This document shows positions 7,736-15,341 of a DNA stretch of 26,547 bases, piece by piece. The stretch is from Desulfosarcina sp. Lineage in GTDB: Bacteria > Desulfobacterota > Desulfobacteria > Desulfobacterales > Desulfosarcinaceae. The translations under genes and the position numbers were made by a program. The notes beneath the pieces were generated by a model. That model was given only the letters and a program-made list of their open reading frames with translations. It did no database searches and was not told the origin of the DNA. The stretch spans positions 1 to 26,547 of the forward strand of contig DAOWNV010000003.1 in the NCBI GenBank assembly GCA_030642405.1, given 5' to 3'. The first letter of the stretch is position 1, and the number at the start of each line of letters is the position of its first letter.

Positions 7736-9031
7736 ATGGGTCTCCAGGTTAAAAAAAACAATATTTCATGCGATCTGATGATCATCGGTGCTGGAATGGC
7801 CGGTGTAGCCGCAGCAATTTTTGCCGCTCGCAACGGGATCGATACCGTTCAGGCCGGACTCACCGGTGAAACCTTGTATGCAAGTGGGTTGTTCGATCTT
7901 TATGGCGTCTCCCACAGCCCCACGAGAGAACTTATCGATGATCCATGGCAAGGGTTGAGGCAGCTTAAAAAAAAGAATCCTGAACACCCCTTTTCGCTTC
8001 TGTCTATTGACCAGATCCGTACAGCCATGGATGGATTGACGAAATTCATGGAGGATGTCGGTCAACCGTACAAAGGGTATCCGGATAAAAATGCTCGACT
8101 GATCACTTCGGTGGGAACCATAAAGCGGACATACCGTGTACCGGAGACCCTGTGGGAAGGCGTTAAGGCGCTGGAAAAAAAGGAGCCCTGCCTGATTGTG
8201 GATATTCAGGGCCTACGTGGATTCAGCGCGATTCAAATGGTTGAATCGTTGAGCCATAGTTGGCCGTGTTTAGCAGCCGCGACCATTAATCTTTCCTGGG
8301 ATAACCGGTTGGGGCCCAAATATGCCGAACACATCGCCCGAGGATTGGAATCTGAATCGGCCCGTATGGAAATGGCCGATGCCATCCGACCCCATCTTGG
8401 AGATGCGAAAACTTTGGGTCTACCGGCGGTACTTGGTATTCAAGATCCGTTGGGGGTCTGCCGGGATATGGAAAAAAAGTTGGGCTTGCCGGTTTTCGAA
8501 ATTCCGACGATGCCCCCTGCGGTTGCAGGCGTTCGACTGAAAGAGGCTTTTGATATTCACCTACCACGCCTGGGGATTCAAACCTTTTTTCATCATACCG
8601 TGCATACTGTCCGACACCAGAAAGATGAGCGGTTTTTTTTGGAGGTGGGTCGAACCGCCCCCGAAATCACCGTGTCGGCTGACGTCGTTTTGCTTGCCAC
8701 CGGCAGATTCTTAGGGAAAGGGCTGATATCCGATCGTAAAGGTATCCGCGAGGCCCTATTGGACTTACCTGTCAGCCAGCCGGATCACCGCCGTTACTGG
8801 CACCGGGAGTCTTTTCTTGACCCAAAAGGGCACGCCATCAACCTAGCCGGACTTGAAGTGGATGATTCTTTCCGACCGATAACAGCAAGGGGACTACCGG
8901 CTTGTCCTAATCTTTATGCCGCCGGATCCATATTGGCCTACCAGGACTGGATTCGTACCAAAAGTGGTACCGGCCTTGCCGTGGCCACTGCATATGGAGC
9001 CATAGAGGCCATAAAGAGAACCGGAAAGTGA
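7736..9031 (+). CDS. glpB: Anaerobic glycerol-3-phosphate dehydrogenase subunit B
   Basis: GlpB is a flavoprotein subunit that forms a complex with GlpA and takes part in electron transfer. The N-terminal Rossmann motif is IIGAGMAG (G18-x-G20-x2-G23). FDLYGVSH, GLPAVLGIQDP and ATGRFLGKGL, followed by the C-terminal NLYAAGSILAYQDW and GTGLAVATAYGA, match the GlpB family. At 431 aa it is about the usual length (about 420). It is in the same operon as glpA. Normally glpC, a membrane-anchoring cysteine-rich [4Fe-4S] subunit, follows. Here the next gene is the convergent methyltransferase gene, so the membrane partner must be encoded elsewhere or be different. Confidence 0.93.
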   Translation: MGLQVKKNNISCDLMIIGAGMAGVAAAIFAARNGIDTVQAGLTGETLYASGLFDLYGVSHSPTRELIDDPWQGLRQLKKKNPEHPFSLLSIDQIRTAMDGLTKFMEDVGQPYKGYPDKNARLITSVGTIKRTYRVPETLWEGVKALEKKEPCLIVDIQGLRGFSAIQMVESLSHSWPCLAAATINLSWDNRLGPKYAEHIARGLESESARMEMADAIRPHLGDAKTLGLPAVLGIQDPLGVCRDMEKKLGLPVFEIPTMPPAVAGVRLKEAFDIHLPRLGIQTFFHHTVHTVRHQKDERFFLEVGRTAPEITVSADVVLLATGRFLGKGLISDRKGIREALLDLPVSQPDHRRYWHRESFLDPKGHAINLAGLEVDDSFRPITARGLPACPNLYAAGSILAYQDWIRTKSGTGLAVATAYGAIEAIKRTGK

Positions 9032-9083
9032 CAAGTCTTTAGTCGGTTTATCGGTTCCGTTGGCCGTTTATATCAAGACCCTC

Positions 9084-9800
9084 CTATCCTGGTTCTCCCG
9101 GTTTTGTTCCTACAAAGAGGTTGGCGATTCCGAGCGTCAGGCGTTGGAAGGAGACCTTCGTAAAACCGGCGTGTATCATGATTTTCATGAATTCATCGGA
9201 CTCAGGGAAACGGGAAACCGATTCAGGCAGGTACGAGTAAGCGAAATGGTGCTTGGAAAAGAGCCGGCCTACGGCCGGCAGCACACGTAAAAAGTACGCC
9301 ATGTAAGCGTCACGAACCCGGCTTTTCCTTGGGGTGGCTAACTCCAGCACCAGCACCCTCCCACCGGGAACAAGGCAATCATGAAATGCCTTCAGGGCGT
9401 CGATTTTATTTTGAATATTTCGAATGCCGAAAGCGATGGTCACCGCATCAAAGGTCGATTTGCCAAAAGGGAGAGACAGAGCATCACCGTTTAATAGGAA
9501 GATAGACGGACACTGAGCCTTTTGGATTTTTTCATGAGCGATGCGAAGCATACCCTGTGAAAAGTCGAGCCCGGCAACTTGAACCAGCGGCCCTTTTTGA
9601 CGGTAGATCTCCAAGGCCACGTCACCTGTGCCGCAGGCCACGTCCAGCACCCTGCCGCTTATAGGGAACTTCAGCATCGCGACAATTTTTTTTCGCCAGA
9701 TCACATCCTGACGGAGGCTGAGCAGACGGTTTAAAAAATCATAGCGGGGAGCGATGCCGTTGAACATTTCCCGGATGAACGGAAGCTCTTGACTCTGCAT
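9084..9800 (-). CDS. ubiE: Demethylmenaquinone/ubiquinone C-methyltransferase
   Basis: This SAM-dependent class I methyltransferase carries out the last C-methylation in menaquinone synthesis; MenG is the apt name in a menaquinone user. The protein is 238 aa. It has MFNGIAPRYDFLNRLLS at the N terminus, SAM motif I VLDVACGTGD (51-60), NGDALSLPF with FDAVTIAFGIRN, and GGRVLVLELATP, all classic UbiE/MenG sequences. I chose the ATG at 9800 because AAAGG lies six bases upstream; a second in-frame ATG at 9821 lacks such a site. It converges on glpB and diverges from dnaJ. Confidence 0.93.
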   Translation of the reverse strand: MQSQELPFIREMFNGIAPRYDFLNRLLSLRQDVIWRKKIVAMLKFPISGRVLDVACGTGDVALEIYRQKGPLVQVAGLDFSQGMLRIAHEKIQKAQCPSIFLLNGDALSLPFGKSTFDAVTIAFGIRNIQNKIDALKAFHDCLVPGGRVLVLELATPRKSRVRDAYMAYFLRVLPAVGRLFSKHHFAYSYLPESVSRFPESDEFMKIMIHAGFTKVSFQRLTLGIANLFVGTKPGEPG

Positions 9801-9909
9801 TGACAACCTTTCATTTTGCATTACGTTTAATCATCTTTATAAAAGGCGAAAATTTATCACAACCTATCTCATATGACAACATAACGAAGACGCGTTTTCA
9901 GGAAAATAC

Positions 9910-11025
9910 ATGACAGCCAAACGAGATTATTATGAAGTTCTCGGCGTTGAGAGAAGCGCCTCCGATTCAGACTTGAAAAAGGCCTACCGGAAATGGGCCT
10001 TAAAATTTCATCCCGACAGAAACCCCGGGGACAAAGGGGCGGAAGAAAAATTCAAGGAGGCTTCCGAAGCCTACCAGGTCCTGAATGACAGCCAGAAACG
10101 GCAGATCTACGATCAATACGGCCACAAGGGCCTGGAAGGGTCGGGCTTTTCCGGTTTCGGTGGATTCGAAGATATTTTCTCCAGTTTCGGAGACATCTTT
10201 GAAGATTTCTTTGGGTTTGGTGGTGGCAGACGATCAAGAAGCCGGGCGAATCGGGGGAACGACCTTCGCTATGACATGCAACTCACCTTCATGGAAGCGG
10301 CTTTCGGTACGGAAAAAGAGGTCGAGTTGGAAAAGGCGGAAGCGTGCACCGAGTGCGAGGGGACCGGCGCAGCACCGGGAGCCGGTGTTGAGACCTGCCC
10401 CCACTGCGGCGGAAGCGGTCAGGTGGGAAGAAGCCAGGGTTTTTTCACCGTCCGTACCACCTGCGGCCACTGTCGTGGTCAGGGCCAGGTCATTTCCAAT
10501 CCCTGTACAACTTGTCTGGGGCAGGGAAAGATCCTGGCCCGGAAAAAGGTATCCGTGAGAATTCCTGCCGGTGTGGATAATGGTTCACGGCTAAGGCTCA
10601 CCGGGGAAGGGGAAGCCGGCGGTTACGGCGGGCCTAACGGCGATCTGTATGTCTTTATTCATGTGGAAGAGCATGATTTCTTCAAACGGGACGAAACTAG
10701 TGTGTTGTGCCAGATTCCTATCTCATTTGTTCAGGCCGCTTTGGGCGATACCATTAACATTCCCACCCTTAAAGGAGAAACGGAGTTGGCGATTCCCAAA
10801 GGAACCCAGCCTGGAGAGATTTTTCGACTCCGCGGTGAAGGAATTCCCTCGCTTAGAAATAGACACCGGGGAGATCAGATCGTTCAGGTCAATGTAAAGA
10901 CCCCCACCAAGCTCAGTAAAAAACAGGTTACTCTGCTTAAGGAATTCGCTTCCTTGGAAGAGGGTAAGTTTACCAGCAAATTGAAAAATATTTTAAAAAG
11001 TGGGCCAACAAGAGCAGCCAATTAA
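9910..11025 (+). CDS. dnaJ: Chaperone protein DnaJ
   Basis: This is the Hsp40 co-chaperone that stimulates DnaK ATPase and delivers unfolded proteins. It has type I architecture: a J domain with HPD at 34-36, a Gly/Phe-rich linker around 73-105, and four zinc-finger repeats CxxCxGxG with cysteines at 146/149, 163/166, 185/188 and 199/202. C-terminal substrate-binding domains follow. The length of 371 aa is normal. The start has AGGAAAATAC upstream. dnaK and grpE are not in the window, so this copy is separated from the usual heat-shock operon. Confidence 0.97.
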   Translation: MTAKRDYYEVLGVERSASDSDLKKAYRKWALKFHPDRNPGDKGAEEKFKEASEAYQVLNDSQKRQIYDQYGHKGLEGSGFSGFGGFEDIFSSFGDIFEDFFGFGGGRRSRSRANRGNDLRYDMQLTFMEAAFGTEKEVELEKAEACTECEGTGAAPGAGVETCPHCGGSGQVGRSQGFFTVRTTCGHCRGQGQVISNPCTTCLGQGKILARKKVSVRIPAGVDNGSRLRLTGEGEAGGYGGPNGDLYVFIHVEEHDFFKRDETSVLCQIPISFVQAALGDTINIPTLKGETELAIPKGTQPGEIFRLRGEGIPSLRNRHRGDQIVQVNVKTPTKLSKKQVTLLKEFASLEEGKFTSKLKNILKSGPTRAAN

Positions 11026-11064
11026 TATTTGATTTATGATAATTGAAACAGGACTTGAAATATC

Positions 11065-11436
11065 ATGTTCGAGCTAAAAATTCTCAGCCACTTTTCCGCT
11101 GCTCACCAACTGACAATGGTGGCCAAAAAGTGTGAAAATCTTCACGGACACAACTGGAAGGTAGAGGTGTGCATCAAGGGTGATCGGTTGAACGACGCAG
11201 GCGTCGTGGTCGATTTTAGCATTCTTAAGAAACATGTCAAAGAGATCATGGAAAGGCTGGATCACAAGTTTTTAAACGAATTGCCCTACTTTCAAAACGA
11301 TCCTCCTTCCTCCGAGGTTCTGGCGGTTTACATTGCCGATAGCCTGCAAGAGATGATCGACGAGCCGGGGGTGACCATTAGCCGGGTTACAACCTGGGAG
11401 TCGGATGATGCCTGTGCGACTTACTTTCCTGAATAA
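11065..11436 (+). CDS. queD: 6-carboxy-5,6,7,8-tetrahydropterin synthase
   Basis: QueD converts dihydroneopterin triphosphate to 6-carboxytetrahydropterin, the second step toward queuosine. It is a PTPS/QueD fold of 123 aa, normal length. Zinc ligands are H14 (FSAAHQL) and H27 and H29 (LHGHNW); the catalytic Cys is C23. H67 and E112 (WESDDA) fit the family's proton-relay and substrate-binding Glu positions. It follows dnaJ by 39 bp and converges on pyrE, leaving only 24 bp between stops. No other queuosine gene is visible. A 6-pyruvoyl-tetrahydropterin synthase role is less likely in this setting. Confidence 0.92.
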   Translation: MFELKILSHFSAAHQLTMVAKKCENLHGHNWKVEVCIKGDRLNDAGVVVDFSILKKHVKEIMERLDHKFLNELPYFQNDPPSSEVLAVYIADSLQEMIDEPGVTISRVTTWESDDACATYFPE

Positions 11437-11460
11437 TTCGTGCCTATCTATAAATGTGCA

Positions 11461-12021
11461 TTATTTAATTTTTTTCCAGCATTCCACCAGTTCATCCCGG
11501 GTAATGATGGCCGAAGCGTCGGGTACATGATTGCGAATGTTGTCCATTCCTCCTTCCTGGCGATCCACCAGGATCAAAGCACGCACCACCTCCAGTCCTT
11601 CTGAGCGGGCTCGCTCGATAGCTTTGACCGTAGAGCCTCCGGTGGTGGCTACATCGTCGATAACCACAACTTTTTCTCCTGGTTGGATGTCCCCTTCCAT
11701 CCATTTTACGATGCCGTGATCCTTCTGGGTTTTTCGGATGGAGAAGGCCTTCACCGGATTTCCTTCCAACTCGGAAGCAAATGCCGTGGCCATGGCGATG
11801 GGGTCGGCCCCAAAGGTCAGCCCACCAACGGCCGATGCGTCGCTACCTTTCATGGCATAGAACATCAAGTGGCCGGTGAGGAACATGCCACGGGGACTTA
11901 ACGTTGTGGGTTTGCAATTTATATAAAAACGGCTTATTCGACCTGAAACCAGTTTAAAGGATGGGGTTGCGCTATATTTGAAGGATTTTTTACACAGCAA
12001 ATCGATTAGTTCTTTTTTCAA
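11461..12021 (-). CDS. pyrE: Orotate phosphoribosyltransferase
   Basis: PyrE makes orotidine 5'-phosphate from orotate and PRPP, the fifth step of pyrimidine synthesis. The PRPP loop VVVIDDVATTGGST lies at 118-131, the flexible catalytic loop around IRKTQKDHG at 95-103, and FYINCKPTTL near 32-41. The length of 186 aa is a little shorter than many (about 200). The start codon is TTG: GGGAGG lies five bases before it and no in-frame ATG fits. A terminator-containing leader upstream suggests attenuation, as known for pyrimidine genes in other bacteria. Confidence 0.93.
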   Translation of the reverse strand: MKKELIDLLCKKSFKYSATPSFKLVSGRISRFYINCKPTTLSPRGMFLTGHLMFYAMKGSDASAVGGLTFGADPIAMATAFASELEGNPVKAFSIRKTQKDHGIVKWMEGDIQPGEKVVVIDDVATTGGSTVKAIERARSEGLEVVRALILVDRQEGGMDNIRNHVPDASAIITRDELVECWKKIK

Positions 12022-12081
12022 TATGACCTCCCATGGGGCTGGATTTATGTGTAATACTTGATATACTATGGTTTTTTAGAT

Positions 12082-12135
12082 AAAAAAGCCTCCACCGAAC
12101 TGGAAGAAGCCCGCAATTGGGATTCAGTGGAGGCT
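12082..12135 (-). terminator. Putative attenuator upstream of pyrE
   Basis: On the minus strand AGCCTCCACTGAA pairs with TTCGGTGGAGGCT (13 bp, one U-G pair) across a 23-nt loop with an inner CCC/GGG, and ends in six T. It is 61 bp upstream of the pyrE TTG and is not followed by a T run in the opposite direction. It lies inside the pyrE leader, not after a gene, as expected for an attenuator. Confidence 0.65.
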
Positions 12136-12246
12136 ACGGCAAGGAAAACTGGGGACAGCACTCCTTGAGCCAAGGCATGTTTCATAGCAAATGATTAGGG
12201 CAATTACAACTAACCAAGAAAGAGTCGAGAACAGACTTGAACCCAT
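12124..12246 (-). CDS. Candidate pyrE leader peptide (40 codons)
   Basis: An open frame begins with ATG GGT TCA and has a hydrophobic middle (SWLVVIALIICYE). Its TGA stop (12124-12126) falls within the 5' arm of the terminator before pyrE. A U-rich stretch (CAGTTTTCCTTG in DNA) precedes the hairpin. This matches the logic of the E. coli pyrBI leader, in which a ribosome following a UTP-starved polymerase blocks the terminator. The start has only a weak AGAAAA upstream. Alternatively, the frame is chance and the leader works by another mechanism. Confidence 0.35.
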   Translation of the reverse strand: MGSSLFSTLSWLVVIALIICYETCLGSRSAVPSFPCRSLH

Positions 12247-12252
12247 TTTTCT

Positions 12253-12933
12253 ATGACTGAAAACAGCTCTATCATCCGTATGTTTCGCGTTAACAAACGC
12301 TACGGTTCCAAGAAGGCGTTGGAGGACATCTCTCTTGATATCGCAAAGAACGAATTCCTGTTTATCAGTGGCCCCAGCGGTGCTGGAAAATCCACCCTGC
12401 TCAAGCTCCTTTATCTGGCGGAACCGGTTTCCGAAGGGCAGATTTTAGTGGATGGGCTGAATTTGTCCAGGATTTCCAGGCGAAGGGTTCCTCTGCTCAG
12501 GCGTAAATTCGGCATCATTTTTCAGGATTATAAGTTAATTCCCACTCGGACTGTTTTCCAGAATGTGGCGCTGGTCCTCGAAACCCGGGGGATAAAACGA
12601 AGCCTTATTGAAAAAAGAGTAAAAAGCCTGCTTCGGGTCGTAGACATGGATGACCGGTTGACCGCCTATCCTGCGAGCTTGTCCGGTGGTGAACAACAGA
12701 GAGTGGCCGTGGCCAGAGCCGTTGCCGGCGACCCCCAAATCATCCTGGCTGATGAGCCTACCGGCAGCCTGGACGAAGACTCGGCAGCGATCATTTTTAA
12801 ACTGTTTCACAGGTTTCATCTCAGTGGGGCTACGGTTGTGGTGGCTACACATGACAAAACCCTTACTTCAAACACATCGAGCCGTGTGATTCAAATTCGT
12901 AAGGGTCGGCTGGATGAGCAACCGGATTGCTGA
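12253..12933 (+). CDS. ftsE: Cell division ATP-binding protein FtsE
   Basis: FtsE is the ATPase of the FtsEX complex, which couples the divisome to peptidoglycan hydrolase activation at the inner membrane. Walker A GPSGAGKST is at 40-48, the Q loop IIFQD near 88-92, the signature LSGGEQQR at 143-150, Walker B ILADEPTG at 164-171 and the switch His in ATHDK. The length of 226 aa is usual. No clear ribosome binding site precedes the ATG, and an ATG at 12280 is an alternative. ftsX follows after 83 bp. Confidence 0.95.
   Translation: MTENSSIIRMFRVNKRYGSKKALEDISLDIAKNEFLFISGPSGAGKSTLLKLLYLAEPVSEGQILVDGLNLSRISRRRVPLLRRKFGIIFQDYKLIPTRTVFQNVALVLETRGIKRSLIEKRVKSLLRVVDMDDRLTAYPASLSGGEQQRVAVARAVAGDPQIILADEPTGSLDEDSAAIIFKLFHRFHLSGATVVVATHDKTLTSNTSSRVIQIRKGRLDEQPDC
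12268..12296 (-). promoter_or_regulatory. Weak promoter candidate for the pyrE leader
   Basis: TTGTTA, 17 bp, GATAGA on the minus strand, inside the start of ftsE. It would start RNA near 12261, about 15 nt before the leader ATG. It is a partial consensus only. Confidence 0.25.
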
Positions 12934-13016
12934 TGCACATCCATAAATGACCAATGTGTCTGGTTTCGGTGCGGGCATTCGTTGAGTAATCTTATCTCAG
13001 ATGGCGGAGACAATCC

Positions 13017-13895
13017 ATGTTTTATTACGTTAGGCGTGCCATTAAGGATATTTTCGAAAACCGGTTTCTCAATTCGGTGACCGTCATCACCATTACCTTG
13101 TCTGTATTAATCGTCAGTGCCTTCGGCCTGTTCTTTGTAAATGCCCGGGATTTGTTTGATTCTTGGAAAAATGGGGTCCGAATCATGATTTACCTGGAAC
13201 CTGAAACCTCTGAGATTCAGCGGTTGGATACGCGATCTCGTCTCCAAGCTATTTCCGGAATACAAAATATCCGATTTGTTTCCAAGGAGGAGGCTTTGGA
13301 TTTGATGAGGGAAAGGATGAAACGACAGCAATCTCTTATGGAGAACCTTCGGGAAAACCCTTTGCCGGACGCTTTTGAAGTCTCCCTGTCCAGGGATTCC
13401 AACTCTCCGGAGGTAATGGAGTTTCTGGCACAACGCATAGAAGGCTTGTCCTCGGTTTCCGATGTGGAATACGGGCAGCAGTGGTTCGAGCGGTTTTCAA
13501 ACATTTTCAACCTGTTCAAATTGGCGGGATACGTTGTGGGAGGCATGTTTTTCATTGCAACGGTTTTCATTACCGCGAATACCATCCGTATGGTGCTGTA
13601 TGCGCGGAGGGAAGAAATCCACATCATGCGCCTCATCGGTGCAACAGATAATTTTATCCGGTTTCCCTATTATTTGGAAAGCATGCTTCAGGGTTTTGTG
13701 GGAGGAGGGATTGGATTGGGTGCGCTGTATGCGGTCATGATGATTCTCGGATCGCGATTTGAGCAGACACTATCAGCGGAAATGTTGACCATTCGCTTTT
13801 TTTCCCCAACAACCTGCTTTTTCATTATCGGTTGCGGCATGCTGACAGGGCTGTTGGGATGTTTGTTTTCCCTGAAACAATTTCTTAAGGAATAA
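13017..13895 (+). CDS. ftsX: Cell division protein FtsX
   Basis: FtsX is the membrane partner of FtsE; it transmits ATP-driven conformational change to a periplasmic hydrolase regulator. The 292-aa protein has one N-terminal helix (about 20-41), a periplasmic domain (about 42-168) with the FtsX-type IMIYLEPE and VSKEEAL segments, then three C-terminal helices (about 170-195, 222-248 and 263-290). The ATG has GGAG about eight bases upstream. Its TAA overlaps the ATG of the next gene by one base (TAATG), indicating translational coupling with the LytM protein it probably controls. Confidence 0.95.
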   Translation: MFYYVRRAIKDIFENRFLNSVTVITITLSVLIVSAFGLFFVNARDLFDSWKNGVRIMIYLEPETSEIQRLDTRSRLQAISGIQNIRFVSKEEALDLMRERMKRQQSLMENLRENPLPDAFEVSLSRDSNSPEVMEFLAQRIEGLSSVSDVEYGQQWFERFSNIFNLFKLAGYVVGGMFFIATVFITANTIRMVLYARREEIHIMRLIGATDNFIRFPYYLESMLQGFVGGGIGLGALYAVMMILGSRFEQTLSAEMLTIRFFSPTTCFFIIGCGMLTGLLGCLFSLKQFLKE

Positions 13896-15331
13896 TGGGT
13901 CATACCGAAAAGAGAATTGTATTGCACCATATGTTGAAGATGCGTCATACTATTGGTTTCTTGGTGTTTCTTATTGTTTTTCACGCCGGTCTGTCTCCTC
14001 TGGATCTTTTTGGCTTTGGGAATCCCAAACCGGGTGAAATTTTTGTTCAAGAACTCAATATGAGAGCCGGCCCGGGCCATCACCACCCGGTAATAGCGAC
14101 CTTGCATCAAGGAGCCGGGGTCCTGGTTCTGTCTTACGAAGGGGCTTGGGTGCGGGTTCAGTACAACGATTTAACCGGTTTCGTCATGAACCAGGAACGC
14201 TATATACGCATCGATGAGCCCGATGCAGAAATAGCACCGTCGAAAACACAAGATGACACCACAGATACCCTTTATCAAAAACTGGAAGCCTCCGAGAAGA
14301 GGATATCCTCTATTTCGGAAAAAGAGGCTGCGGTAATAGATGATCTGGATCAAGCCGATAGGGCGTTGGCCCGTACAAGGCAACAAGTGGCTGTGTTGAA
14401 TACGGAACTCCAGGCGGTTGAGACACAGATTCGGACGCTTGAAGAGAGCTACCGGAATATCGAGACGCTCACAGAAATAAAAGAACAATATGTGGCTGAT
14501 CGCTTGACCGCCCTTTACAAATTGAGTTGGCTGGGTAAATTTCACCTATTGGCATCTTCGGATTCCATGTTCAATTTCTTTTTAAACAAACGAGGCCTGG
14601 AGCAGGTGTTGAGTCATGACGAAGCTGTTATGGAGCAGCTGACACAAGATAAAGCGAAGATGCAGGCACTCATGCACCAACTACTGGCAAAAAAGAAAGA
14701 GAAACAGGTTACTTCGGCACAATTAAGCAGCCGCATCGATACCATGAAAACCGAGCAGGCCAAAAGGGAGACCGTACTCGCTGAGATAAAAAGCAAGAAA
14801 TCCCTCCAACTGGCAGTTACCGAATCGTTGAAGAAGTCTGCTCGGAACCTTGACCGGACGGTGGCGTCTTTCAGGGGCGGCTCGGAACCATTGCCGGCAA
14901 AACCCGTAACGGTTACGGAAAAGCCCTTTGCCTCACTAAAGGGCTTGCTTATGATGCCGGTCAAAGGTAGAATAATTTCTTTTTTCGGTCATTATCAGGA
15001 CAGCAAGTTCAACGTGACCCATTTTCAAAGCGGTATTCACATTCGTGCGGACAGGGGAGAGCCCATCCGCGCTGTTTACAGCGGCAGGACACTTTTTTCT
15101 TCATGGTTCAAGGGCTTTGGTAACATGATTATTATCGATCATGGTGACCATTACTATACGGTATACGCCCATTTGGAAGAGCAGTTCAAGTCAAAGGGAG
15201 ATCAGGTGGAAGCCGGTGAGGTGATTGCCACCGTGGGAGACACAGGCTCGTTGGCCGGAGCCGGCCTGCATTTTGAAGTTCGTCACCACGGCAAACCGAT
15301 GAATCCATTGGGTTGGATCAAGAAAGGTTAG
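13895..15331 (+). CDS. EnvC-like murein hydrolase activator: SH3b, coiled coil, degenerate LytM domain
   Basis: This is probably the periplasmic effector of FtsEX. The layout is an N-terminal signal segment (IGFLVFLIVFHAG, about 20-32), an SH3b domain (about 47-108, with VQELNMRAGPGHHHPV and GAWVRVQYNDLTGFV), a long coiled coil (about 120-315) and a C-terminal LytM/M23 domain (about 355-478). The first zinc motif, normally H-x3-D, is Q378-SGI-H382. The H-x-H motif is G457-L-H459. The zinc site is therefore broken, as in EnvC, which activates amidases rather than cutting peptidoglycan. The N-terminal SH3b domain is not part of E. coli EnvC. The start overlaps the ftsX stop; ATGs 12 and 15 codons later are alternatives. 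Confidence 0.85.
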   Translation: MGHTEKRIVLHHMLKMRHTIGFLVFLIVFHAGLSPLDLFGFGNPKPGEIFVQELNMRAGPGHHHPVIATLHQGAGVLVLSYEGAWVRVQYNDLTGFVMNQERYIRIDEPDAEIAPSKTQDDTTDTLYQKLEASEKRISSISEKEAAVIDDLDQADRALARTRQQVAVLNTELQAVETQIRTLEESYRNIETLTEIKEQYVADRLTALYKLSWLGKFHLLASSDSMFNFFLNKRGLEQVLSHDEAVMEQLTQDKAKMQALMHQLLAKKKEKQVTSAQLSSRIDTMKTEQAKRETVLAEIKSKKSLQLAVTESLKKSARNLDRTVASFRGGSEPLPAKPVTVTEKPFASLKGLLMMPVKGRIISFFGHYQDSKFNVTHFQSGIHIRADRGEPIRAVYSGRTLFSSWFKGFGNMIIIDHGDHYYTVYAHLEEQFKSKGDQVEAGEVIATVGDTGSLAGAGLHFEVRHHGKPMNPLGWIKKG

Positions 15332-15341
15332 AGGAAATACG

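Noticed and set aside
9263..9279. 7-bp GC-rich hairpin (GCCGGCC-TAC-GGCCGGC)
   Set aside because: It lies well inside ubiE with no T run on either side; likely a coding coincidence.
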